NCBI GenBank assembly: GCA_958346165.1
Contig: CATVQO010000079.1
Span: forward strand, 1-6,434
Length of the DNA stretch: 6,434 nucleotides
Origin: an uncultured Collinsella sp.
GTDB lineage: Bacteria; Actinomycetota; Coriobacteriia; Coriobacteriales; Coriobacteriaceae
Reading direction: 5' to 3'
The position numbers and the translations under genes are program-made. Below the pieces are notes generated by a model. It did not search any database. It saw only the letters and a list, made by a program, of their open reading frames with translations, and was not told the DNA's origin. Position 1 is the stretch's first letter; the number at the start of each line of letters is the position of its first letter. Shown here one piece after another: positions 1 to 5,340 of the stretch.

Positions 1-60
1 TCCGCATGCGGGTTTATTGTACCCCGCCGTCAAGTGTAATTTCGGCAAATATAGGCGGGC

Positions 61-90
61 GGTAAAGGTTTACCCCGGGTGACTGCCGGG
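61..90. repeat. Two adjoining inverted repeats downstream of the FHA gene
   Basis: GGTAAA/TTTACC (61-66 and 69-74, 2 nt between) directly adjoins CCCGG/CCGGG (74-78 and 86-90, 7-nt loop), sharing base 74. They lie about 45 bases past the FHA stop and may form alternative structures at the transcript end. No T-run follows, so a standard terminator is not supported. The rest of 1-135 holds a 10-bp palindrome at 2-11 and no supported gene. Confidence 0.35.
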
Positions 91-135
91 AGCAAATGAT
101 CCCTTGGGGACGGAGGAACCATTTGGCAGGACTGG

Positions 136-1074
136 CTAGAGGGCACCGAAGAGGATGGCGTAGGTAGTGGATTCGCCGAGCTTGAGCTCGTCGCCGGGAT
201 TGAGTTGGGCGGAACGGCCGGGCTCGACCTGAATGCAGACGCGCGTGGCCCCGTTTACCACCACGGTTCCGTTGGTGGACGACAAGTCCTCGACGTGCCA
301 GATATTTTGAGCATCGCACCAGATATGGGCATGGCGGGCCGAGACATCGTCGCCGACGTCGGTAATATCGCCCTCACCAGTGGCCAGCGCGCCAATCTCA
401 ACACCCTGCTCACTCGGCTGAATCCAGCGCGGGGCGCTCACGACAAAACTGTTTTGTACGCGCAGCAAGCCCAAGGGGTGCGCCGGGGCGGGTTCGCGTT
501 CGCCCGCGGTCATCGACATGCCAAGCGAACGCGGCGTGGAGGTGCCTCCGCCACAGGTCGCGTGCGCGTAGTCGATGGCATAGTTCACCGAGGACCGCAC
601 ATCCGCCGAACAACCGACGGCGACAAACAGCACCAGCACGGCCTCGGCGCGCTCGGCGGGCATGAGTTCCGCCGCCTGGGACAGGCGATCGAGCGCGTTG
701 CGATAGAGATTCGTGTCCTGGTGGCACTCTTCGAGCGCGCGTACCATCGGTTCACCTGCAGGACCGCACACCATATTGATCACAGCCGTGGAGTCCATGG
801 GATTGCGCTGGCGCAGGGCCAGTTGCGACATAATACGCGCAGCCGAGGTACCGTATTCGGCAAAGTAGCGCTGCTGAAGCGTGCCGACCGGCGCGCGAAC
901 GATAAAGCGGGAAACCCAAGAGCGATCGGCGGCTCGGCTCTGCGGGCTGCGGCCGTCGGCGAGCGGACGGGACGAAAGCACCAAGCCGCACAGCTCGATA
1001 TGGCTCAGATGCGCCGCGCGCTTAAAGATGTCAAACATGGCCCCGCATGGGGTGAGCTCAACTTGAGATGCCAT
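136..1074 (-). CDS. FHA-domain protein, last gene of a kinase signalling unit
   Basis: This 312-residue protein ends in a forkhead-associated domain at about residues 225-310. Visible FHA landmarks are SARHAH (245-250) with the conserved Ser and His, DLSSTNGT (263-270), a following NG (274-275) and LNPGDELKLG (291-300). FHA domains bind phosphothreonine peptides, so the protein probably reads a mark made by the kinase encoded just upstream. Residues 1-190 look mostly helical and soluble, and I do not recognise them; residues about 176-200 look like a flexible joint. No membrane segment or signal peptide is visible, so it is probably cytoplasmic. The ATG lies 3 nt after the kinase stop and is served by a strong AAGGAGG (1083-1089) inside the kinase's last codons, which supports both the start and co-expression. 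The FHA call is firm; the function of the N-terminal part is unknown. Confidence 0.95.
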   Translation of the reverse strand: MASQVELTPCGAMFDIFKRAAHLSHIELCGLVLSSRPLADGRSPQSRAADRSWVSRFIVRAPVGTLQQRYFAEYGTSAARIMSQLALRQRNPMDSTAVINMVCGPAGEPMVRALEECHQDTNLYRNALDRLSQAAELMPAERAEAVLVLFVAVGCSADVRSSVNYAIDYAHATCGGGTSTPRSLGMSMTAGEREPAPAHPLGLLRVQNSFVVSAPRWIQPSEQGVEIGALATGEGDITDVGDDVSARHAHIWCDAQNIWHVEDLSSTNGTVVVNGATRVCIQVEPGRSAQLNPGDELKLGESTTYAILFGAL

Positions 1075-1077
1075 GAC

Positions 1078-2922
1078 CTAGGCCTCCTTGGTCGTAGAAA
1101 TAGAATCGGACGATACTTCGACAGGTCCGCCAAAAGTACGGGCAGCTGCGGCTCCACCGGCAAGCGGAGTCGCCATCTGGGCTTTTGTGCGTCGCGGTGC
1201 CGAAACGGGAAGTTCAAAGGCAAAGCCCATCGCAAGCAAAAACCACGTAAGCGTATAGGTTGCAACCAGAGCGGCAACAAGGCCACCCATCACGGCGCGT
1301 TGGGAAAATACGCTACATGCAGCCACAACCAGCACCGGAACCTCGCAGGCAGAAAGCGCAAGCACACCCTGCAGGAAGCCCGAGCGCCGATCGCGCGCAA
1401 GTGCCCCCGCCGCAACGCCGGCTATGCCTGGCAGCGCCAACGCCAGTGCGGCAATAATACCCGGTAGCGACCCAGACCACACGAGCGATCCCAAAGTCGC
1501 CGTCACGCGAGCGCCCGACGCCAGCAGCGCGGCCGAAACCACGACCACAGCCCAAACCGCGCCACAGACGACCGTCGCGCCGACCATCAGCGCGCGACGA
1601 ACCGCGCGGCCAGACGCATCCATGGGGCACGGCGTGAGCGGCTCGCCGCGGAGCGAACGACCGACATTTTGCGCATAGTGGTCACAAAACGCCGAGAGCG
1701 CCGCCTCGACCGCCGCCGGCTCGGGACGATCTTTTTGATGGCTGGACAGACAGGCCATCACCACGTCGAACAGCTGGGCATCGACAAACGCCAGCGCATC
1801 GCGTAGCTCTTCGGAATCCGGCTCAAGCCCTAGCTGCTGGGCCTGCTCGGCCGCAGCGAGCGCCACATCGGGCTCACGACGAAGCAGCTGAGTCAAATCA
1901 CAACCGGGCGCATGGGCACCAATGGGATAATCGGGCCGCGTGTCCATCTTGAGACGGTAGGGGCTCGCGATGTCGCGCGTCTTTTTGCGCGAACCCGAGG
2001 TGCCCGAAGTGCTCGGCGCGGCTTCGTATGGCGCGACGCCGGCAATGAGCTCGTAAACCGTGCTTGCCGCGGCGTAGACGTCAATCGCCGGCGACATACG
2101 CAAAGCGCGCAGGTCGGGAATATCGTCGGTGAGCATCTCGGGCGGGGCATAGGCAACCGTCGCGCGACGCAGCGTGGCATAACGCTCCGTAAACGACGCC
2201 TTGCCGCCGGTACCGGCCACGGCCGACGCAGGCTCAAGCGCCAGCGACGAGCCAAAGTCGATCAGGCACAGGTCAAAGGTGCCCTCGGCAAGCTGCCGGT
2301 CAAGCGGCAGGCGCGTCGTACGTACCATAATATTAGCGGGCGAGATATCACGATGGACAAAGCCCTCACCCACCAGGCTCATACGGTAGAGCAGATCGAA
2401 CAGGTCGCGCCCCAAGCGCGCCGCCACAAGCGGCGACAGGCGTCCGGCATCGTCCACGGCGAGTCGCGAACGCAAGCGGGCGAGCGTCTCGCCCTCGACC
2501 CATTCCATGACAATTGCAGGCACACCGTCGACCTCGCCCCAGCCATAGAGGCGGGGAAAGCCCTTAAGGCCCGAAAGGGCGCGATGGCATTCATATTCCT
2601 CGCGAAACGCCGCTTTGAACTTGGCGACCAGCGCCTCATGGGCGGCGGCATCGTCAAACTCATCGCGCGTCGGCAAGATGAGCTGCTTGAGTGCCACGGC
2701 CTCGCCTTGGGCGTTGACGGCACGCGTCACGCGGCCGATACCGCCACGGCGCATGGCGGCATCGTCGGCAAACAGCATCGTAAAACGACGCAGATAGGCA
2801 GGCAGTTCGTCCTGACCGAGCGCAATGGCCGGCTCAAACCCGTCGACACGCGCCAGGCGCAGGCCGACCATGGAATCGCGACCGAGCGATTGTGGTGTGG
2901 TGGATGCAAGATCGGTCATCAT
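1078..2922 (-). CDS. Membrane-anchored eukaryotic-like Ser/Thr protein kinase
   Basis: This 614-residue protein has an N-terminal kinase domain at about residues 45-415. Visible motifs are a glycine loop GGIGRV (60-65), the ATP-binding lysine in VALK (K79), a likely helix-C glutamate (E109), HRDISPAN (190-197) with D192 and N197, DFG (222-224), APPE (259-262), D281 of the DVYA motif and R399 in DRP. The activation segment is rich in Thr (238, 245, 250, 255). The catalytic loop has Ser in place of the usual Lys of HRDxK, a variation I associate with a bacterial 'HRDISP' group of kinases. About four hydrophobic segments follow (roughly 443-469, 484-509, 516-538, 543-569), then a Ser/Thr-containing tail that could carry FHA-binding sites. 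No PASTA repeats are present. The start overlaps the upstream stop as ATGA; a second ATG follows directly, so the start could be one codon later. No good Shine-Dalgarno is seen, so translational coupling is likely. Confidence 0.96.
   Translation of the reverse strand: MMTDLASTTPQSLGRDSMVGLRLARVDGFEPAIALGQDELPAYLRRFTMLFADDAAMRRGGIGRVTRAVNAQGEAVALKQLILPTRDEFDDAAAHEALVAKFKAAFREEYECHRALSGLKGFPRLYGWGEVDGVPAIVMEWVEGETLARLRSRLAVDDAGRLSPLVAARLGRDLFDLLYRMSLVGEGFVHRDISPANIMVRTTRLPLDRQLAEGTFDLCLIDFGSSLALEPASAVAGTGGKASFTERYATLRRATVAYAPPEMLTDDIPDLRALRMSPAIDVYAAASTVYELIAGVAPYEAAPSTSGTSGSRKKTRDIASPYRLKMDTRPDYPIGAHAPGCDLTQLLRREPDVALAAAEQAQQLGLEPDSEELRDALAFVDAQLFDVVMACLSSHQKDRPEPAAVEAALSAFCDHYAQNVGRSLRGEPLTPCPMDASGRAVRRALMVGATVVCGAVWAVVVVSAALLASGARVTATLGSLVWSGSLPGIIAALALALPGIAGVAAGALARDRRSGFLQGVLALSACEVPVLVVAACSVFSQRAVMGGLVAALVATYTLTWFLLAMGFAFELPVSAPRRTKAQMATPLAGGAAAARTFGGPVEVSSDSISTTKEA
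1083..1089 (-). promoter_or_regulatory. Strong Shine-Dalgarno for the FHA gene, inside the kinase 3' end
   Basis: The minus strand reads AAGGAGG, 8 nt before the ATG at 1074. It lies within the final codons of the kinase gene (encoding ...TKEA), so the FHA protein can be translated efficiently from the same mRNA. It fixes the FHA start. Confidence 0.85.
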
Positions 2923-3824
2923 AGGGCAAGCGCCGCCACGTTATTGTTGAAGTTACCGAGCGCGACGTCATCATCGCCGTAATGGCCGACCCATTGACAT
3001 AGGTTGGTGTAACAGCCCCACAGATTGGCATACTGCTGATACCACTTTGACCGGGGCGAGAATGTCTGACGACCGAACTCGGCTCGAATGACAAACATCT
3101 CCCCGACCAGGCTGTCGCACGGCCTGGGATCTCCCGTAGAGTTATAGGTCGAGACCACGTCATTGGCACGAGAAACGTAGCCGTCGAGCATGTTGTACTT
3201 GGTCACAAGCCAACTGTGAATGCTCTCTTCCTCAGCAGCGGAAAGGCCACCGGAGTTTGCATCGTTGTCAGTGTTGCCGCCCGTCGAGCCGCCATTTCCA
3301 GACCCTCCAGTAGAGGAGCCCGACCCAGAGCCGCCGCTCGAACTCGACGAATTCGAGCCGGAGCCAGAAGTATCCGAGCTACCGGGCTTTCCGGACTGCT
3401 GGGCGTCCTGCTCCTTCTGCTGCTCGACCTTATTCACCGTTGCCGCCACGCTATTGTTGGACAACCGATCGATGATCTTGGTGTTGGTGAGCACGATGGT
3501 TTTGCCATTGGCAAGCGTGACTTCGTTGTCCGGGGCCTCGGCGCCGTCCGCATCGTCGGTGCCAAACACAATATGCGCGACCACACTTGCCCAAGCATAT
3601 CCAGTCGTGGTGCCCAGATCGCTTTTGACCTCATGCCCCACGCGCGGTTCGCGTGCGGCATGCGCCTGCATCATGGACGGCACGGTCATGCCATAGGCAG
3701 AAACGCCAGCTATGACCAGCACCAGCGAGCACGATAGCAGTGCGTACGCCCGCGGCGCCAAGCCCAGTCGGCGTCGTATGCGCACCGCGGCGCCGCGCTT
3801 TGTCTGAGTGCCACCGGGCCGCAT
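2919..3824 (-). CDS. Membrane-anchored extracytoplasmic protein, first gene of the kinase unit
   Basis: I do not recognise this protein (301 residues from the chosen ATG). It has a basic N-terminus (RIRRR, 16-20), one hydrophobic segment at about 26-45, a region of about 95 residues, a Ser/Gly/Asn-rich low-complexity linker (about 144-193) and a C-terminal region (194-301) rich in aromatic residues with cysteines at 236, 271 and 276. This layout suggests an N-terminal anchor or uncleaved signal with most of the protein outside the cell. The ATG at 3824 was chosen because GGAGGA lies 6 nt upstream. Two in-frame upstream starts (TTG at 3917, ATG at 3881) lack a Shine-Dalgarno, though 3881 could work on a leaderless mRNA. 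The stop overlaps the kinase ATG by 4 nt, so the two are probably co-translated. A sensing or ligand-binding role beside the kinase is inference. Confidence 0.88.
   Translation of the reverse strand: MRPGGTQTKRGAAVRIRRRLGLAPRAYALLSCSLVLVIAGVSAYGMTVPSMMQAHAAREPRVGHEVKSDLGTTTGYAWASVVAHIVFGTDDADGAEAPDNEVTLANGKTIVLTNTKIIDRLSNNSVAATVNKVEQQKEQDAQQSGKPGSSDTSGSGSNSSSSSGGSGSGSSTGGSGNGGSTGGNTDNDANSGGLSAAEEESIHSWLVTKYNMLDGYVSRANDVVSTYNSTGDPRPCDSLVGEMFVIRAEFGRQTFSPRSKWYQQYANLWGCYTNLCQWVGHYGDDDVALGNFNNNVAALAL
3246..3395 (-). repeat. Low-complexity Ser/Gly-rich linker coding tract
   Basis: About 50 codons encode almost only Ser, Gly, Asn, Thr and Asp, with short runs such as SSSSSGGSGSG. The tract separates the membrane-proximal part from the C-terminal region of the protein. 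It resembles the flexible spacers of extracytoplasmic proteins and may vary in length between strains. Confidence 0.8.
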
Positions 3825-3830
3825 GCGTTC

Positions 3831-3836
3831 TCCTCC
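3831..3836 (-). promoter_or_regulatory. Shine-Dalgarno that decides the 3824 start
   Basis: The minus strand reads GGAGGA, 6 nt before the ATG at 3824. No comparable site precedes the in-frame upstream candidates at 3881 and 3917. It lies only 3 nt after the T-tract of the terminator-like hairpin. Confidence 0.8.
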
Positions 3837-3839
3837 AAC

Positions 3840-3864
3840 AAAAACACGCCGCTCGGGAGCGGCG
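3840..3864 (-). terminator. Terminator-like hairpin in front of the kinase unit
   Basis: A perfect 8-bp GC-rich inverted repeat (CGCCGCTC / GAGCGGCG, 3847-3864, 2 nt between the arms) is followed on the minus strand by TG and five T's (3840-3844). This is the form of a rho-independent terminator. It could end the recR transcript. However, no room remains for a promoter between it and the Shine-Dalgarno at 3831-3836, so it may instead sit in the leader of the kinase-unit mRNA and act as an attenuator. Confidence 0.65.
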
Positions 3865-3888
3865 CATTCATTCGAATCCATATTTGAG

Positions 3889-3917
3889 TGTATCAGCGAA
3901 CCAAAAAGGTTGCGCAA
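3889..3917 (-). promoter_or_regulatory. Possible promoter for the kinase unit
   Basis: The minus strand reads TTGCGC (3912-3917), then a 17-bp spacer, then GATACA (3889-3894). The -35 is fair and the -10 weak. The -35 overlaps the palindrome at 3909-3918. A start about 7 nt downstream would fall at or next to the ATG at 3881, which would make a leaderless message. This is tentative. Confidence 0.3.
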
Positions 3918-3918
3918 C
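3909..3918. promoter_or_regulatory. Palindrome GTTGCGCAAC, possible operator (copy 1)
   Basis: This is a perfect 10-bp palindrome overlapping the possible -35 of the kinase unit. A near-identical copy lies 73 bp away at 3982-3991. The pairing suggests a DNA-binding site; the binding protein is unknown. Confidence 0.35.
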
Positions 3919-3933
3919 GAATGGGCAAATTAA

Positions 3934-3978
3934 GGATGCGAGCGGAAGCATCCATGCGATAAGCGGATGCGAAGCATC
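3934..3978. repeat. Two near-copies of a small hairpin
   Basis: GGATGC/GCATCC (3934-3939 and 3948-3953, 8-nt loop) is followed by GATGC/GCATC (3966-3970 and 3974-3978, 3-nt loop). The two units share GGATGCGA...AGCATC and differ by 5 extra bases in the loop of the first. They lie downstream of recR and may help end or stabilise its transcript; on the minus strand the first unit is followed by TTAATTT, a weak T-tract. Their role is unclear. Confidence 0.5.
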
Positions 3979-3994
3979 TTTGTTGCACAACAAA
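3979..3994. promoter_or_regulatory. Inverted repeat containing GTTGCACAAC, possible operator (copy 2)
   Basis: TTTGTTG and CAACAAA form a 7-bp inverted repeat around CA. Its core (3982-3991) differs from the palindrome at 3909-3918 at one central base. The 73-bp offset is close to seven helical turns, so both copies would face the same side of the DNA. Confidence 0.35.
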
Positions 3995-4002
3995 CTCACA
4001 GT

Positions 4003-4032
4003 CGCACGGTGAAATTATGACTACCCCGTGCG
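4003..4032. repeat. Long-loop inverted repeat downstream of recR
   Basis: CGCACGG (4003-4009) and CCGTGCG (4026-4032) are perfectly complementary 7-mers around a 16-nt, more AT-rich loop. No T-run follows on either strand, so an ordinary intrinsic terminator is unlikely. It may be a transcript-end structure or a binding site. Confidence 0.4.
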
Positions 4033-4069
4033 TCGCGAGGAAAACATACGGCAGGAGCAGGCTCGCCAC

Positions 4070-4666
4070 CTAAATCGCGCGACGGGCCTCGATGGCGCGG
4101 CCAAGCGTAAGCTCGTCGGCATACTCCAGGTCGCCGCCCACGGGAAGGCCGCTTGCCAGACGCGACACCTCGACGCCTAGTGGCTTGATGGTGCGAGCTA
4201 GGTAGCTCGCCGTGGTCTCGCCCTCGATATTGGGGTTGGTGGCGATGATGACCTCATGGATATCCTCGTGGCCCAGGCGCGCCAGCAGCTCGCGGATATG
4301 CAGCTGCTCGGGACCGATCTTGTCCATGGGGCTAATCACGCCGCCCAGCACATGGTACAGGCCATGGTAGCTGCCCGTGCGCTCGATTGCCTGGACGTCG
4401 CGCGGCTCGCCCACCACGCAAATGCGGGTGGTATCGCGCATCGGGTCCTGGCAGATGGAGCACTCGTCGGCCGTGGCGTAGTTAAAGCAACGGCTGCAAA
4501 AGTGGACCTCCTGCTTGACCTCCAGGATGGCCTCGGCCAGGCGGCGGGCCTCCTCGGCATCGGCCTCGAGCAGGTAATAGGCGATGCGCTGGGCCGACTT
4601 GGGACCAATGCCCGGCAGACGACCCAGCTCATCGAGCAGTTTTTGCAGACTGTGATTCGCACTCAT
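4070..4666 (-). CDS. recR: Recombination mediator protein RecR
   Basis: This 198-residue protein is full length for the family. RecR works with RecO (and RecF) to load RecA onto SSB-coated single-stranded DNA during gap repair. Seen in order are a helix-hairpin-helix around [13 protein letters not shown] (17-29), a four-cysteine zinc finger (C57, C60, C69, C72), a Toprim domain from about residue 80 ([16 protein letters not shown] at 142-150) and the family's C-terminal motif [16 protein letters not shown] (173-188). All key cysteines are present. It follows ybaB by 13 nt, the usual ybaB-recR arrangement, so the two are probably co-transcribed. No clear Shine-Dalgarno precedes this ATG; it was chosen because the N-terminus length matches the family and no better start is visible. 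Confidence 0.98.
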   Translation of the reverse strand: MSANHSLQKLLDELGRLPGIGPKSAQRIAYYLLEADAEEARRLAEAILEVKQEVHFCSRCFNYATADECSICQDPMRDTTRICVVGEPRDVQAIERTGSYHGLYHVLGGVISPMDKIGPEQLHIRELLARLGHEDIHEVIIATNPNIEGETTASYLARTIKPLGVEVSRLASGLPVGGDLEYADELTLGRAIEARRAI

Positions 4667-4679
4667 ATATATGCGTGTC

Positions 4680-5000
4680 TTAGAACGGCATGCCCGGGAT
4701 GTTGAGACCGCCGGTGATGGCGCCCATCTGCTTGTTGGCGAGCTCGTTGACGCCGCGGACGGCCTCGTTGACGGCAGCCATGATCATGTCCTGCAGCATA
4801 TCGACGTCCTCGGGATCGAGCGCATCGGGGTCGATGGTGAGGTTGACGAGCTCCATCTCGCCGTTAACGGTCACCTTGACCATGCCGCCGCCGGCAGAGG
4901 CGTCGACGGTCTGGGACTTGAGGTTCTCCTGCGCGGCGGCAAGCTGCTCCTGCATCTTGCGAGCCTGCTTCATCATCTGCTGCATGTTCATACCGGCCAT
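4680..5000 (-). CDS. ybaB: YbaB/EbfC family nucleoid-associated DNA-binding protein
   Basis: This 106-residue protein has the normal family length. YbaB/EbfC proteins are small dimeric DNA-binding proteins, tweezer-like in structure, that are usually encoded next to recR. Visible hallmarks are a Met/Gln/Lys-rich first helix ([13 protein letters not shown], 9-21), a central [18 protein letters not shown] segment (41-58) and a C-terminal helix with MAAVNEAV (74-81) and a short Gly/Pro-rich end. AAAGGAG (5006-5012) lies 5 nt upstream of the ATG and supports the start. It is followed directly by recR. In many bacteria dnaX is immediately upstream; here an unrelated gene lies between. No convincing promoter was found in front, so it is unclear whether expression comes from dnaX readthrough or a local promoter. 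Confidence 0.97.
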   Translation of the reverse strand: MAGMNMQQMMKQARKMQEQLAAAQENLKSQTVDASAGGGMVKVTVNGEMELVNLTIDPDALDPEDVDMLQDMIMAAVNEAVRGVNELANKQMGAITGGLNIPGMPF

Positions 5001-5162
5001 GATGGCTCCTTTACGTGCGGCCGCACGCCGAGCTGCAAGGGCAGCCGGAGCACGGCGGGACTTTCAAACTCAAAAATCGTACCACGGCGCGAGGCCAGCG
5101 AGCGGGGCGGACGTGTTACCTCAGTCGATATACATGTCCTGGAGCGCAAGCCGCACCCATAG

Positions 5163-5197
5163 ATTATGCAAAGTTGAATAATTCGCATCTGCATAAT
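5163..5197. repeat. 35-bp interrupted palindrome
   Basis: Outer arms ATTATGCA (5163-5170) and TGCATAAT (5190-5197) and inner arms GAAT (5176-5179) and ATTC (5181-5184) share one centre at base 5180. The nested symmetry is stronger than expected by chance and lies between two divergently read genes. It could be an operator, a hairpin or a remnant of an insertion. Nothing in the sequence identifies a binding protein. Confidence 0.5.
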
Positions 5198-5300
5198 ATT
5201 GAAAGCTAAATCTTGTAGAGCCGGAATCCGACATTTAATGCGTACCACTAAATGGCTAAATGCCGAGCCACTACTCGAGGCGGCGCTCATGACGGCGAGG

Positions 5301-5306
5301 TATAAT
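5301..5306 (+). promoter_or_regulatory. Possible -10 element of the small membrane-protein gene
   Basis: A perfect TATAAT lies 34 nt before the ATG at 5341, a suitable distance for a short leader. No recognisable -35 sits 16-18 bp upstream, so the promoter may be weak or need an activator. Confidence 0.5.
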
Positions 5307-5329
5307 TTGATTGCCATAGACAGCAATTT

Positions 5330-5334
5330 GGAGG
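5330..5334 (+). promoter_or_regulatory. Shine-Dalgarno of the small membrane-protein gene
   Basis: GGAGG lies 6 nt before the ATG at 5341. It supports that this frame is translated and fixes its start. Confidence 0.8.
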
Positions 5335-5340
5335 TGCCCC

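Larger units (their letters stand above)
5001..5340. other. Intergenic region between ybaB and the small membrane-protein gene
   Basis: No gene is supported in these 340 bases. They hold the ybaB Shine-Dalgarno, an imperfect inverted repeat (5109-5116 with 5132-5139, 7 of 8 positions Watson-Crick plus one G-T), an AT-rich 35-bp interrupted palindrome (5163-5197), and the TATAAT and Shine-Dalgarno of the plus-strand gene. I looked for the GGAAG core of SRP RNA, which some bacteria carry near dnaX, and did not see it. Confidence 0.7.

Noticed and set aside
21..32. TTGACG plus TACAAT on the minus strand as a promoter
   Set aside because: The two elements are only 6 bp apart, far too close for a sigma-70-type promoter, and no other suitable -35 was found for TACAAT.
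205..1467. 420-codon open frame on the plus strand
   Set aside because: It lies antisense to the FHA gene and the end of the kinase gene. Its translation is rich in Arg, His and Gly without recognisable domains, as expected from a high-GC shadow frame.
1912..2982. 356-codon open frame on the plus strand
   Set aside because: It is antisense to the kinase domain, whose motifs are unmistakable. The translation has no known motif and an Arg/His-rich composition.
3216..3737. Two overlapping plus-strand frames, one Pro/Glu/Ser-rich
   Set aside because: They are the complement of the Ser/Gly-rich linker and neighbouring coding sequence of the first kinase-unit gene, which explains the odd composition.
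3871..3879. TTCGAATCC, resembling a tRNA T-loop
   Set aside because: The flanks do not form a T-stem and no acceptor or anticodon arm is present. The bases are simply part of the in-frame upstream extension.
5001..5340. Possible SRP RNA gene near dnaX
   Set aside because: The conserved GGAAG-type core and matching stem were not found on either strand.
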